Assembly: GCF_002965065.1 (NCBI RefSeq)
Contig: NZ_PTRE01000071.1
Span: forward strand, 1-38,620
Reading direction: 5' to 3'
DNA: 38,620 bases
Source of the DNA: Escherichia sp. MOD1-EC7003
Lineage (GTDB): Bacteria; Pseudomonadota; Gammaproteobacteria; Enterobacterales; Enterobacteriaceae
Below the pieces are notes generated by a model, which did no database searches, was not told the DNA's origin, and saw only the letters and a program-made list of their open reading frames with translations. How positions within the stretch are numbered: position 1 is the stretch's first letter; each line of letters starts with the position of its first letter. Made by a program: the position numbers and the translations under genes. This document shows positions 16,520-25,918 of this stretch, piece after piece.

Positions 16520-18013
16520 TTAGAACTTCTGTTTCTTCTCCTCCACCTTCACCCCTTGCGTGGGTAAACCGGTGTCATAGTCGCGTACCACTGGAGAATA
16601 GCCATCTTGTGGACGCGGACGGAATGCCCCCATCCAACGCGGTTTTGCATCTTGCCGCCACGGACGCAAACTCCATTGATAAGTCCGGAACGGATCGCGA
16701 ATTTTATCCATGTAATCCAGCAAGGCATCGTGCATCTTGCTGCGAACATCGGTAAAACGGGTATCATTGATCAAGTTATGCATTTCATTTGGGTCGTTAC
16801 GACGATCGTAAAGTTCATCACTGGTGAAGAGGTTGAGCACCAGTTTAAAGTCATCTGTCACCCAGCAACGCACCGGAATAAAACCGCCAAAGCTGTCATG
16901 CTCAATCTCATAACGGTTAAATTCCACCATCACGCCACGCGACTCTTTCACAGCAAGGATATTTTCCCCTGGCAGAATGTCTGGTTTTTCAATATCGGCC
17001 AGCGCCATCATTGTCGGCAGTAAATCAATATGACTGACTGGCGTATCGACTTGCCGTTGTTCCCCTTGCGGCGAACGGATGATCAGTGGGATGCGGGTGA
17101 TGTCGTCATACATCGCTGCCCCTTTACTGATCAGCTTATGTGCGCCCATCATTTCGCCGTGATCGGAGGTATAAATGACCCATGTATTTTCACGTTGCTC
17201 TGGCGTTAAGGCGTTGATGACCCGTCCGATCTGGTCATCAACAAAGTCATTGCAGGCAAAATAGAGCGGATGGTGATAAAACCCGTCATCACCCACTGGC
17301 GATGGCATTGCCTGCGCCCATAAACGGTGATGTTCCGGCTTGTTCGCCAGGTCATCCTGTGCTTTCTCGCCCAGTTCGTAGTGAAAATCAGCGTATTTCT
17401 CTAAATACTCCACCGGACAGGTGAACGGGTGATGCGGCTCATCATACGAAACCACCATCAGGAAAGGTTCCTCGGTGCGCGCGGGTTGTTGCAGAAAATC
17501 CACCGCCCGATTGCTGATGCGATGTGCCCAGGTAAAGGTTTCGTCGATATGGTTCGCCTGTAAATCCTCAACGCTGTTTAAGCCATTGCGCCACAGGCTA
17601 ATCTCTTTCTCCGTCAGTTCGCTAAGATAGTTCGCCCCATCGTACCAGTAATCAGCGTCCCACTCCGGTGGACACTCGCCAGTGCCGAAATAATCATGAC
17701 CGTCGAGATGCCATTTGCCGATATAACAGGTGTGATAGCCCGCATCCTTAAAGTAGCGCCCCATGGTGGAGATGTTTTTACCTGGCGCGACGTTGTTGGT
17801 CCACGGCCCGGACTGGTTAGCGTAGATCCCGGTAAACAGCCCGGCGCGCGCCGGTGTACAAACCGGTGAGCAGGTGTAGGCAGAATTAAAGCGAATACCT
17901 TCTGCCGCAAGGTTATCAATATTTTGCGTATTCAGCGGCTTACCGCTATAGCAACCGACCATATTGGTGGCCTGGGTGTCAGTCATGATGAACAGAAAAT
18001 TGGGGCGTTTCAT
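16520..18013 (-). CDS. yidJ: Sulfatase/phosphatase-superfamily protein YidJ
   Basis: This 497-residue alkaline-phosphatase-fold hydrolase has no signal peptide, so it is probably cytoplasmic. The sulfatase signature is C52-T-P-A-R56 (in CSPVCTPARAGLFTG). It is the Cys-type site that a maturase turns into formylglycine. Metal ligands include D12 in IMTDTQA and the later YTSDHGEMMG motif. The natural substrate is unknown. It overlaps the end of yidK by four bases, so a symporter and sulfatase are made together, suggesting import then desulfation of a sulfated compound. yidF, a maturase-like fragment, is close by. Confidence 0.93.
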   Translation of the reverse strand: MKRPNFLFIMTDTQATNMVGCYSGKPLNTQNIDNLAAEGIRFNSAYTCSPVCTPARAGLFTGIYANQSGPWTNNVAPGKNISTMGRYFKDAGYHTCYIGKWHLDGHDYFGTGECPPEWDADYWYDGANYLSELTEKEISLWRNGLNSVEDLQANHIDETFTWAHRISNRAVDFLQQPARTEEPFLMVVSYDEPHHPFTCPVEYLEKYADFHYELGEKAQDDLANKPEHHRLWAQAMPSPVGDDGFYHHPLYFACNDFVDDQIGRVINALTPEQRENTWVIYTSDHGEMMGAHKLISKGAAMYDDITRIPLIIRSPQGEQRQVDTPVSHIDLLPTMMALADIEKPDILPGENILAVKESRGVMVEFNRYEIEHDSFGGFIPVRCWVTDDFKLVLNLFTSDELYDRRNDPNEMHNLINDTRFTDVRSKMHDALLDYMDKIRDPFRTYQWSLRPWRQDAKPRWMGAFRPRPQDGYSPVVRDYDTGLPTQGVKVEEKKQKF

Positions 18014-19725
18014 AGGCTATCCTTCGCATCAGGAGTAAAGGTTACGGCAGGGTCGTGACGATGCCGCCAGCTATCAAAAATCAGGTAGACAATCACTACG
18101 GCGGCGATGGAATAACTGATCATGGCTAACCAGCGCGTACCGTAACCGCCGAATTCAGCCAGCCCGGCATAGACGCCAATCATCGCGAACAGGATACCAA
18201 TTGACGCGATCTTGACGTTTTTCCACGGCTTCATATCCACTGCAAACGCATCTTTGAAGGTGAACGGAGTGGCACGCGGTTTGATAAAACCGATCACCAG
18301 CATCACTACCACGTTGATACAGAACGTACAGGCCAGCACATAGAGGAAATGGAAGTCGAACTTCACCAGATAGTTGATGGTAATGTAGCTGATAATGCCA
18401 ATCCCCATCGCCACTTTTGCCGCCAGCGCCGGTATGCGCGGGAAGAAAAAGCCCATAATGATGATGGTAACCAGCGGCACGTTATAAATTCCGTTGAGCT
18501 GTTTCATCCAGCTATATAGCCCCTGCGGCGCGTTGGCGATCCACGGCGCGACCAGCACCGAAACGATGGCGATAAAGAAACCAAATTTGCGCCCAACGGT
18601 AACCAGCTGTTGCGGCTCGGCATTCTGGTTAACGATACGTCGGTAAATGCCCATACTGAATAACGTACTGGCGCTATTGAGAAAGCCGTTGAAGGTACTG
18701 ATCACAGCACCAAATAACACCGCGCCGAAGAAACCTACCAGTGGCACTGGCAGAACGTTATTGACCAGCGTCGGGTAAGCCATATCGGCTTTCGGTAAAT
18801 CCTGATACAGATGAAACGCAATCAACCCTGGCAGCACCAATACCAGCGGGTCGAGCATTTTCAGCACCGCCGTTAACAGCGCCCCTTTTTGCCCTTCGGC
18901 CAGGCTTTTTGATGCCAGCGTACGTTGCACGATGCCCTGATTTGTACACCAGTAAAAAGTGTTAACCAGAATCAAACCGGTAAATGCCGCGCCAATTGGC
19001 AAGGGATCGGTCGGGCCGCCGACTGAGTTTAATTTCTCGGCGTGAACGGTAGTGAGTTGCTCAATGCCCTGCATAAAGCTGCCCTTACCCATCGCGATCA
19101 GACCAAATACCGGCACCATCACCCCGCCGATAACCAGCCCAATACCGTTGATGGAGTCTGCCACTGCCATCGCGCGCAGTCCACCGATCACCGCATACAA
19201 AATTCCCGCCAGACCAAGCAAAATAACCAGTAGCCAGATAGCTGCACCGTGGGAAATTTGTAGCGACTCCCCAACATGAAACAGGCTGTTTAACGCCAAC
19301 GCGCCAGAGTAGAGAACAATCGGCAGAAAGCAGACACCGGTGGCAATGAGGAAGCAGAAATCGATGATAATACGCGTAGTTTTATCATAACGTTCCTCCA
19401 GAAAATCGGGGATTGTGGCAATGCCGCGCTTCAGATAGCGCGGTAAAAAGATTAGTGCGAGGAAGATCAGCGTCACCGCAGAAGTCACTTCCCAGCCCAT
19501 TACCGACATGCCACTTTTGTAGGCCTGCCCGGAAAGATCGACTAGTTGTTCCGTGGAAAGGTTGGTTAACATTAACGAAGCGGCGATGACCGGCGCTTTT
19601 AGTGAACGTCCGGCAAGAAAATAGCCTTGTTGCGATCCGATATCTGTCTTGCGGACCTTCCACCAGGTGATGACCGCCACCAGCAGCGTAAAGCCGACAA
19701 AACTCAAGATTTGTAACGAATTCAT
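18010..19725 (-). CDS. yidK: Sodium:solute symporter family protein YidK
   Basis: The 571-residue protein has about 14 membrane segments and belongs to the SSS family (SGLT-like). Typical stretches are GYFLAGRSLKAPVIAASLML near the N-terminus, the VIGGLRAMAVADSINGIGL region that matches the SSS signature, and FNGFLNSASTLFSMGIY. It probably imports a sugar or related solute with sodium. The ligand is unknown. It starts at ATG 19725, divergent from the AraC-type regulator yidL, and is cotranscribed with sulfatase yidJ. Confidence 0.94.
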   Translation of the reverse strand: MNSLQILSFVGFTLLVAVITWWKVRKTDIGSQQGYFLAGRSLKAPVIAASLMLTNLSTEQLVDLSGQAYKSGMSVMGWEVTSAVTLIFLALIFLPRYLKRGIATIPDFLEERYDKTTRIIIDFCFLIATGVCFLPIVLYSGALALNSLFHVGESLQISHGAAIWLLVILLGLAGILYAVIGGLRAMAVADSINGIGLVIGGVMVPVFGLIAMGKGSFMQGIEQLTTVHAEKLNSVGGPTDPLPIGAAFTGLILVNTFYWCTNQGIVQRTLASKSLAEGQKGALLTAVLKMLDPLVLVLPGLIAFHLYQDLPKADMAYPTLVNNVLPVPLVGFFGAVLFGAVISTFNGFLNSASTLFSMGIYRRIVNQNAEPQQLVTVGRKFGFFIAIVSVLVAPWIANAPQGLYSWMKQLNGIYNVPLVTIIIMGFFFPRIPALAAKVAMGIGIISYITINYLVKFDFHFLYVLACTFCINVVVMLVIGFIKPRATPFTFKDAFAVDMKPWKNVKIASIGILFAMIGVYAGLAEFGGYGTRWLAMISYSIAAVVIVYLIFDSWRHRHDPAVTFTPDAKDSL

Positions 19726-19891
19726 CTCATAGCCCTTATTTATGTTTATGTCCCGAACGCATGAATATAGGGAGAGGTAAAATACGTCGGGTCAGGCAGT
19801 CAGATTCTTAAAATACAAACATCGTATCCCTGAACGAACTGTTTTCTGTTAAGTTCAGGTTGTGAGCATAATTCTCCGGAGGGATATTAAA
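19726..19891. promoter_or_regulatory. yidK/yidL divergent promoter region
   Basis: This 166-base region lies between oppositely transcribed yidK and yidL. By analogy with other AraC-family loci, YidL likely binds here to control yidKJ. CGGAGGG at 19877-19883 is the yidL ribosome site. No operator can be fixed by eye. Confidence 0.45.
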
Positions 19892-20785
19892 ATGAATGGA
19901 AAATTGCAAAGTTCGGATGTAAAAAACGAAACTCCGTACAATATTCCCTTATTGATTAACGAAAATGTGATCTCCAGCGGAATTTCTCTAATCTCGCTCT
20001 GGCATACCTACGCCGATGAGCATTACCGCGTGATCTGGCCGCGGGACAAGAAGAAACCGCTTATCGCCAACTCATGGGTGGCGGTGTATACCGTGCAAAG
20101 ATGTGGGAAAATTCTTTTAAAGAATGGTGAACAAATAACACTGCATGGCAACTGTATTATATTTTTAAAGCCAATGGACATTCACTCTTATCACTGTGAA
20201 GGTTTAGTCTGGGAGCAGTACTGGATGGAATTTACCCCTACCAGTATAATGGATATTCCCGTCGGCCAGCAGAGCGTAATTTATAATGGCGAAATTTATA
20301 ATCAGGAACTCACTGAAGTTGCTGAATTAATTACCGCACCAGAAACAATAAAAAATAATCTGGCGGTCGCTTTTCTGACGAAAATTATTTATCAGTGGAT
20401 TTGTCTTATGTATGCAGATGGCAAAAAAGATCCACAACGGCAGCAAATTGAAAAATTAATTGCTACTTTACATGCCAGTCTGCAACAACGCTGGAGCGTA
20501 GCCGATATGGCCGCCACGATCCCCTGTAGCGAAGCCTGGTTGCGCCGCCTTTTTTTACGCTATATCGGCAAGACGCCGAAAGAATATTACCTCAATGCGC
20601 GTCTGGATCTGGCACTATCACTATTAAAGCAACGAGGAAACTCGGTTGGCGAAGTTGCTGATACGCTCAATTTCTTCGACTCTTTTCATTTCAGCAAAGC
20701 CTTTAAGCATAAATTTGGTTATGCGCCGTCAGCCGTGCTGAAGAATGCGGACCAGCACCCAACGGATGCCAGTCCACACAATTAA
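19892..20785 (+). CDS. yidL: AraC/XylS-family transcriptional regulator YidL
   Basis: The 297-residue regulator has an N-terminal cupin-like effector domain (about 25-160, with CIIFLKPMDIHSYHC) and a C-terminal double helix-turn-helix (about 195-285). The second half carries VADTLNFFDSFHFSKAFKHK then FGYAPSAV, the AraC signature. ATG 19892 gives the known length; a frame extension to 19862 lacks a ribosome site. Likely target is the divergent yidKJ operon, by position only. In K-12 glv genes follow; here yidE follows after 64 bases. Confidence 0.93.
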   Translation: MNGKLQSSDVKNETPYNIPLLINENVISSGISLISLWHTYADEHYRVIWPRDKKKPLIANSWVAVYTVQRCGKILLKNGEQITLHGNCIIFLKPMDIHSYHCEGLVWEQYWMEFTPTSIMDIPVGQQSVIYNGEIYNQELTEVAELITAPETIKNNLAVAFLTKIIYQWICLMYADGKKDPQRQQIEKLIATLHASLQQRWSVADMAATIPCSEAWLRRLFLRYIGKTPKEYYLNARLDLALSLLKQRGNSVGEVADTLNFFDSFHFSKAFKHKFGYAPSAVLKNADQHPTDASPHN

Positions 20786-20849
20786 CGTCACTCAGATCAG
20801 ACGGGGACAAGATGGAGTGCCACTTACAGCAACTCCACCTGAAAAAAAG

Positions 20850-22511
20850 TTAACCGATACTCCAGAAGAGCACCGCCAGTAATTGGGGGGTGATAATGCG
20901 CAGGAACATCACTAACGGATAGACAGTGGCGTAAGAGAGCGCCGCCGCACCGCTGGTTGGATGAAGATTATTAGCAAACGCCAGCGCCGGAGGATCGGTC
21001 ATGGAGCCTGCCAGCATCCCGCACATAGTCAGGTAATTCATTTTGGCTAACATCCGCGCCAGAATGCCAACAGTAATCAGCGGAACGGCGGTGATCAGGG
21101 CACCATAACCAATCCAGCTTAGCCCTTCGCCATTGACCAGGGTATTCACAAAATCCCCACCAGATTTCAGCCCCACTACCGAGAGAAACAGTACGATCCC
21201 CAGCTCCCGCAGCGCGAGGTTGGCACTTGGCGGCATAAACCAGTACAACTTGCCGATACAGCCGATACGCCCAAGGATCAACGCCATAATCAGCGGACCG
21301 CCCGCCAGCCCCAATTTCAACGCGGCCGGGAATCCCGGCACAAAGACGGGAATAGAACCTAACAATACGCCAAGCCCAATACCAATAAACACCGGTAACA
21401 TCTGAACCTGTTGCAGTTTCTGCTGCGCATTCCCCAGCACATTAGCAACAGCATCAATTGCCGATGGACGCCCCACCAGGTTGAGGATATCGCCGAACTG
21501 CAGGCCGATATCACCACTGGCGACCAGTTCGACCCCGGCACGGTTAAGGCGCGAGATAACAACGTCATAGCGTTCTTTAAAGTGCAGGTCGCGAATACGC
21601 TTACCAAGCACATTTTCATTGGTGACCACCACACGCTCGACGCGCAAATCAGTGCCTTTCGTGGATAGCGAGGTATCGACCTCCTGACCAATCACCAGTT
21701 GCGCATTATGTAAATCCGCTGGCTGCCCCACCAGATGCAGCAAATCACCCAGTTGGATAATGGTATCTGGCGAAGGTACTTTCAGGGTTTCCTCTCGTTT
21801 CAGACGCGAGCAGATAACTTTGTCGCCGTTGAGAATCGGAACATCTTTAATGGCTAAATGATGCAGGTTAGGGTTCTCAACGCGAATATTGATAGTCTTG
21901 ATCAGCGCACCGCCATTGGTGCGTGAAGACTCGTGCTGCAAGGCTTCGGTCTCAACATTGACGCGGAAAATAACCCGCAACATCCACATGGTGAACAAAA
22001 TCCCGCAAATGCCGAATGGATACGCCATCGCGTAACTCATCCCCATCTGATCGACCATTTCCATCGGTATACCCAGGTCGCGCAAGATCTGCTGCCCAGC
22101 CCCCAACGCTGGCGTATTCGTCACCGCACCGGAGAAAATCCCCAGCACTACCGGCAGTGGAATATCAAACAGTTTATGCAGGAGGGCGGTAACCAGACCA
22201 CCGATGATGACGATGAGAACAGCAAACAAATTGAGGCGTAATCCGGAGACGCGCAATGAGGCAAAGAAGCCAGGCCCCACCTGAATACCGATGGTATAAA
22301 CAAACAGGATCAGGCCAAATTCCTGAATGACATGCAGCATATCGCTACTTAATGTCATCCCCGCTTGAGAAACAAAGTGGCCGACGATGATCCCACCAAA
22401 CAGCACGCCGCCAATACCTAATCCTATGCCGCGAAATTTGACGTTGCCGATAAACAAACCGACGACTGCCACCAAAGCCAGAATACTGACCGTTAATGCT
22501 ATATCACTCAT
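20850..22511 (-). CDS. yidE: AspT/YidE/YbjL-family antiporter-like protein YidE
   Basis: The 553-residue membrane protein has two five-helix halves (about 1-185 and 370-553) around two RCK_C (TrkA-C-like) domains (about 190-275 and 280-360; [12 protein letters not shown] and [12 protein letters not shown] patterns). This is the AspT-family layout; AspT exchanges aspartate and alanine, but the YidE substrate is unknown. A conserved [20 protein letters not shown] motif occurs in the first half and [14 protein letters not shown] in the second. ATG 22511 gives the K-12 length; the in-frame ATG at 22529 would add six residues. Confidence 0.94.
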   Translation of the reverse strand: MSDIALTVSILALVAVVGLFIGNVKFRGIGLGIGGVLFGGIIVGHFVSQAGMTLSSDMLHVIQEFGLILFVYTIGIQVGPGFFASLRVSGLRLNLFAVLIVIIGGLVTALLHKLFDIPLPVVLGIFSGAVTNTPALGAGQQILRDLGIPMEMVDQMGMSYAMAYPFGICGILFTMWMLRVIFRVNVETEALQHESSRTNGGALIKTINIRVENPNLHHLAIKDVPILNGDKVICSRLKREETLKVPSPDTIIQLGDLLHLVGQPADLHNAQLVIGQEVDTSLSTKGTDLRVERVVVTNENVLGKRIRDLHFKERYDVVISRLNRAGVELVASGDIGLQFGDILNLVGRPSAIDAVANVLGNAQQKLQQVQMLPVFIGIGLGVLLGSIPVFVPGFPAALKLGLAGGPLIMALILGRIGCIGKLYWFMPPSANLALRELGIVLFLSVVGLKSGGDFVNTLVNGEGLSWIGYGALITAVPLITVGILARMLAKMNYLTMCGMLAGSMTDPPALAFANNLHPTSGAAALSYATVYPLVMFLRIITPQLLAVLFWSIG

Positions 22512-22657
22512 CGTCCATTTCTCTAACATTTTAATTGCTACGAATTATGGCTGAATCGGTGAAGCAGATTTGCCTTATAGCGCACATTATCACGGGAAAG
22601 AATGTGCCGAAATATCTTAAGCGGTCGAAATTTAACGCATTGTTGAGTAAGAAAGAC

Positions 22658-22688
22658 AAAAAAAAGCCCCACCAGAATGGTGGGGCAA
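22658..22688 (-). terminator. ibpAB operon terminator
   Basis: On the minus strand GCCCCACC/GGTGGGGC form an eight-base-pair stem around ATTCT and are followed by TTTTTTTT. It begins 13 bases after the ibpB stop. Confidence 0.9.
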
Positions 22689-22701
22689 AGAGAATAGCTA
22701 G

Positions 22702-23130
22702 TTAGCTATTTAACGCGGGACGTTCGCTGATAGCGATACGCTGCGCTGCGATGGGTTCAGGCTCATTACGAATTAAATCAATATGCAGTAAACCGTTTAC
22801 GAAGGTTGCGCCAGAGACTTCCATATTTTCAGCCAGCGTAAAACTCAGGCTAAATGGCTGATTCATAAGCCCTTGATGCAACCATTTTTTCTCTTCTTTT
22901 GGCTGCTCCGGCGTGCCTTTTACGCTCAGGCGCGTACCTTCCAGTTGAATCTCTAAATCTTCCTGACGAAACCCCGCCAGCGCAAGGGTAATGCGGTAGT
23001 GGTTATCGTCGCTTTTCTCAATATTGTACGGCGGGAAGCTCTGGCTTTCACCGGCGTTTTGCAGTGCATTGGCCAGTTTGTCAAAACCGATCCATTGACG
23101 CATCAGTGGGGATAAATCGAAGTTACGCAT
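22702..23130 (-). CDS. ibpB: Small heat-shock protein IbpB
   Basis: The 142-residue alpha-crystallin-family holdase binds unfolding proteins and hands aggregates to DnaK/ClpB. The crystallin domain spans about 35-125 with [10 protein letters not shown] near its end, and the C-terminal IxI-type motif is RIAIS. It begins [17 protein letters not shown], almost the same as IbpA. ATG 23130 has AGAAGGAGAAATGACT upstream; the longer frame to 23169 is untranslated leader. It is second gene of ibpAB. The leader 23131-23241 has several short inverted repeats, consistent with the known thermosensing of ibpB. Confidence 0.96.
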
Positions 23131-23241
23131 AGTCATTTCTCCTTCTAAGAAGCGAGTAAGTACCTGCAAATCCGAAGATTCGCATATGCTCCCTGACGGC
23201 GAGCATGGAGATATCAGGCCGCGCGAGGCGGCCTTAGGGAA

Positions 23242-23655
23242 TTAGTTGATTTCGATACGGCGCGGTTTTTTCGCTTCCGGAATCACGCGTTCGAGATCGA
23301 TATACAGCAGACCATTCACCAGGTTAGCACCACGAACATGGATGTTCTCAGCTAACTGGAATTTACGTTCAAAGTTGCGTTCAGCGATGCCCTGGTACAG
23401 ATAGGTGCGCTCTTTTTGTTCTTCGGCGTGAGCACCTTTCACCACCAGCAGATTATCCTGGGCGGTAATTTCCAGTTCGCTCTCAGCAAAACCAGCCACA
23501 GCGATAGCAATGCGGTAATGGTTTTCATCTACCAGTTCAACGTTATACGGAGGGTAGCCGCCATTACTCTGGCTCTGGTTATTTTCTAAGTGGTTAAACA
23601 AACGGTCAAATCCAATAGCAGAACGGTAAAGCGGGGATAAATCAAAGTTACGCAT
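23242..23655 (-). CDS. ibpA: Small heat-shock protein IbpA
   Basis: The 137-residue partner of IbpB coats aggregating proteins during heat shock, helping later disaggregation. The crystallin domain covers about 38-120 with [12 protein letters not shown], and the C-terminal IEI motif (RRIEIN) docks into neighbouring subunits. ATG 23655 has AGGAG nine bases upstream within a temperature-sensitive leader. It is transcribed from a sigma-32 promoter at 23757-23786. ibpB follows 111 bases downstream. Confidence 0.97.
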   Translation of the reverse strand: MRNFDLSPLYRSAIGFDRLFNHLENNQSQSNGGYPPYNVELVDENHYRIAIAVAGFAESELEITAQDNLLVVKGAHAEEQKERTYLYQGIAERNFERKFQLAENIHVRGANLVNGLLYIDLERVIPEAKKPRRIEIN

Positions 23656-23750
23656 AATCAATAGCTCCTGAAATCAGCGAGAATGTAAGACCTTCCACAA
23701 TGGACAGGTCAGGTAGCCAGAACCCCCATCAGGCGCGTCCTCATCGGCTA
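23656..23750 (-). promoter_or_regulatory. ibpA 5' leader, ROSE-type RNA thermometer
   Basis: On the minus strand the last part reads TTCTCGCTGATTTCAGGAGC, where the upstream CGCTGATTTC segment can pair with the AGGAG ribosome site, as in ROSE elements. More hairpins precede it (for example CCTGACCTGTCC with the following repeats). Melting at high temperature should free the site. The thermometer is established for K-12 ibpA and the sequence agrees. Confidence 0.75.
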
Positions 23751-23756
23751 CGATGT

Positions 23757-23786
23757 AAAAATGGGTCTGGAAATGAACTTTTCAAG
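23757..23786 (-). promoter_or_regulatory. Sigma-32 heat-shock promoter of ibpAB
   Basis: The minus strand has CTTGAAAA (23786-23779), a 13-base spacer, then CCCATTTTT (23765-23757). This fits the sigma-32 consensus CTTGAAA-N13-CCCCATnT with one base missing. Confidence 0.88.
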
Positions 23787-23960
23787 GCTTTTCAACGGAC
23801 TTTTTTTTGCAGTTTATGGTCTATTGCATAGACTGTGGAGACAGCACGAAACGTTAAAGTGCGATAGCCGCCACAGTGCGACGTAATGATGATGTTATTT
23901 TCAGCAAGGGATAGCTATAACTCATCAGGCCAACACCCACGATCAACAGATGAATTTATT

Positions 23961-24293
23961 ATGATAAGAAATGTGTTGTTAGCGTTCATGATATGCAGCG
24001 GAATGACATTACTCGGAGGATGCTCCAGCGTTATGTCCCATACCGGGGGAAAAGAAGGAACGTATCCTGGCACCCGCGCCAGCGCCACCATGATTGGCGA
24101 CAATGACACCCACTGGGGCACTAAGTCACTGGCGATTCTCGATATGCCGTTTACCGCTGTGATGGACACGCTTTTATTGCCGTGGGATGTGTTCCGCAAA
24201 GACAGCTCGGTGCGCTCACGCGTTGAAAAAAGTGAAGCCAACGCGCAAGCCACCAATACGGTTATTCCACCGGCCAGAATGCCTGATAACTGA
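23961..24293 (+). CDS. yidQ: Small outer-membrane-type lipoprotein YidQ (DUF1375)
   Basis: The 110-residue product has a lipoprotein signal peptide with lipobox LLGGC, so mature protein begins at C21. The remainder (GTYPGTRASATM, DMPFTAVMDTLLLPWD, then a charged tail) is the YceK/YidQ pattern. Function unknown. The start ATG 23961 places the signal peptide properly, although a longer frame to 23886 exists. Its stop is one base from the end of convergent yidR, leaving no room for a terminator. Confidence 0.9.
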   Translation: MIRNVLLAFMICSGMTLLGGCSSVMSHTGGKEGTYPGTRASATMIGDNDTHWGTKSLAILDMPFTAVMDTLLLPWDVFRKDSSVRSRVEKSEANAQATNTVIPPARMPDN

Positions 24294-24294
24294 T

Positions 24295-25509
24295 TTAGCG
24301 ATCAGTTTCGGTGATCCAAAGCTGGCCGCCTTCCATCCACGCCAGCCATTGACCGTCCGGCGAGAAAACCACGGCGTCCACAGAAGGGGGATTGGCGTGG
24401 TTTTCGGTTAAATACTCAACCTCGCCGCTTTGCGCATGGGCACAAGCAATCCGATTATCCAGCACAAAGCCTAACCATTCTCCTGACGGATGCCAGTTAA
24501 ATGCAGATTGAATATCCGTTTTGTTATGGGTTAACTGGCGCGGCTCACCGCCCTGTGGCGAGATAAGCCACAGTTGCACAATGCCGTTATCATCACGCAT
24601 TAAAAACGCGATTAGCGTACCCTGTGGATTACAGCGCACCCAGTGGCGCGGGACGTTGACTAACCCCGGATAAGCCCGATGATGGGTAAAGGTTAAACGT
24701 CGCTGCACGACGCCACGCGGTGGTGCGGGCAGAGTTGTCTCCGTTCCGCTTAACGGCGCATCACCTGCCGTTTTCCAGCCGTTTTCATCTTGCGGCAATT
24801 CGACAATAAACAGCTCCGGTACTTTCTCGCCCTTTGGCGAAAGCGTGTCGCCAATAAACGCCAGCGCGTGGTTTCCTACCCATCCTTCTTCATAAGCGCG
24901 ATTGATTTCATCACTGCCAGGCTGCGGCGTGGGCGTGGTTTTACTCACCAGCACACACCAGTGGCTACCGCTGTATTCGCGCGGATGCTGCTTTTGTACG
25001 TTGACCGGGCCAAGCGGTGCCGCAACCCCGACGTTTCGCAAATCTAAAGCCGGATCAAGCTCATGCATTACATGGTCATTATAGGTAAAACTCACCCTTT
25101 CACCGTTCGGGCTAAAGACATGTACATGACTGCCGCCACGTAGCGCTCCTGGGGTATACGGAGCAGTAATATCCATTGCATCGAGATTGCTCACCTTGCC
25201 GCTTTCAGCAATGACTCCGCGTCGATGATGGAAATCGTAATGCCATGTTTCATCAGGATTTTCCGGGCCGTGAATAAAGACATATTTCTCTGACTTCGGA
25301 TGAGCGGTTACCACGCCGACGTGTGCGCCCTGTGACGCACGATAGATAACCTCGACCTCGCCGGTATGGATATTCACACGCTCAATGGTCTCGCCGGTAA
25401 ACGACGCGCCAGAAGGACGCACGTCAAATACCAGCCACTGGCTGTCGGGTGTCCAGGTATTGGTATTGGTGAGCAGGTGATTACGGGGAGCAAAGGTTAT
25501 CTGTTTCAT
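24295..25509 (-). CDS. yidR: Beta-propeller (TolB-like) protein YidR
   Basis: The 404-residue protein has repeats with the WD/TolB-like pattern (for example WTPDSQWLVFDVRPSG, FSPNGERVSFTYND, WHPSGEWLGFVLDN and FSPDGQWLAWMEGG), forming a beta propeller. No signal peptide is seen, so cytoplasmic location is likely. DUF3748 family, function unknown. ATG 25509 has AGGA seven bases upstream; annotation in K-12 may use an in-frame ATG 33 bases earlier (25542), which would add 11 residues. Its 3' end abuts yidQ. Confidence 0.88.
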   Translation of the reverse strand: MKQITFAPRNHLLTNTNTWTPDSQWLVFDVRPSGASFTGETIERVNIHTGEVEVIYRASQGAHVGVVTAHPKSEKYVFIHGPENPDETWHYDFHHRRGVIAESGKVSNLDAMDITAPYTPGALRGGSHVHVFSPNGERVSFTYNDHVMHELDPALDLRNVGVAAPLGPVNVQKQHPREYSGSHWCVLVSKTTPTPQPGSDEINRAYEEGWVGNHALAFIGDTLSPKGEKVPELFIVELPQDENGWKTAGDAPLSGTETTLPAPPRGVVQRRLTFTHHRAYPGLVNVPRHWVRCNPQGTLIAFLMRDDNGIVQLWLISPQGGEPRQLTHNKTDIQSAFNWHPSGEWLGFVLDNRIACAHAQSGEVEYLTENHANPPSVDAVVFSPDGQWLAWMEGGQLWITETDR

Positions 25510-25609
25510 GACGCAGTCCTGATCCAAAACGGTTCCCGCCATCATACTTCACAAGGCCTTCACTTTCAGACAATAGTCTTTTGCCATCGTGATAAATGTG
25601 AGTGAAAAG

Positions 25610-25732
25610 ATGGAACATTTCGACGTGGCGATTATTGGCCTCGGCCCTGCATGGTCGGCGTTGGCGCGAAAGTTAGCAGGAAAAATGCACGGTGCTGTTT
25701 CCCTCACGCTGGCCGGATTTTGTCTGCGGTAG
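25610..25732 (+). pseudogene. yidS: yidS remnant (FAD-dependent oxidoreductase), internal deletion
   Basis: The start codon and the first 26 codons survive ([20 protein letters not shown] then KLAGKM). They include a damaged FAD-binding GxGxxG, since GPAG is now GPAW. Then 25689-25730, read in another frame, encodes [13 protein letters not shown], which belongs about 230 residues later in the recalled 361-residue K-12 YidS. The middle has been deleted and the joint is out of frame, giving a stop after 40 codons. The rest of the C-terminus is missing too, replaced by a dgoT fragment. Confidence 0.85.
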
Positions 25733-25793
25733 AGAGTACGCCAATCAACGCAACGGTGGAGATATAAACCAGTGCCGGATCGAAGCGATAGCC
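25731..25793 (-). pseudogene. dgoT: dgoT remnant (galactonate transporter), about 21 codons
   Basis: The minus strand encodes [20 protein letters not shown] followed by S. The recalled end of K-12 D-galactonate transporter DgoT is [20 protein letters not shown], the same stretch with few changes. Both its last 15 or so codons and everything before are missing. In K-12 the full dgoRKADT operon lies between yidS and yidX; here only this piece remains. Region 25794-25918 that follows has no gene and should hold the yidX promoter. Confidence 0.82.
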
Positions 25794-25918
25794 TTATACA
25801 CCTCCTAAGAAAAGGTCTTACATCGGGCAGAAATCTGAAAAGGGATGTCAGGCGCTAATCAGAAGGGAAAGAAGAGTATGCTTTCAACGGGTTAGCACTC
25901 TCGTTTAAAGGATTAATC

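Noticed and set aside
20813..20837. Inverted repeat TGGAGT...ACTCCA between yidL and yidE as a terminator
   Set aside because: The stem is only six pairs with a long loop, and the A-run follows it on the plus strand, so no T-tail is present in either reading direction after the stem.
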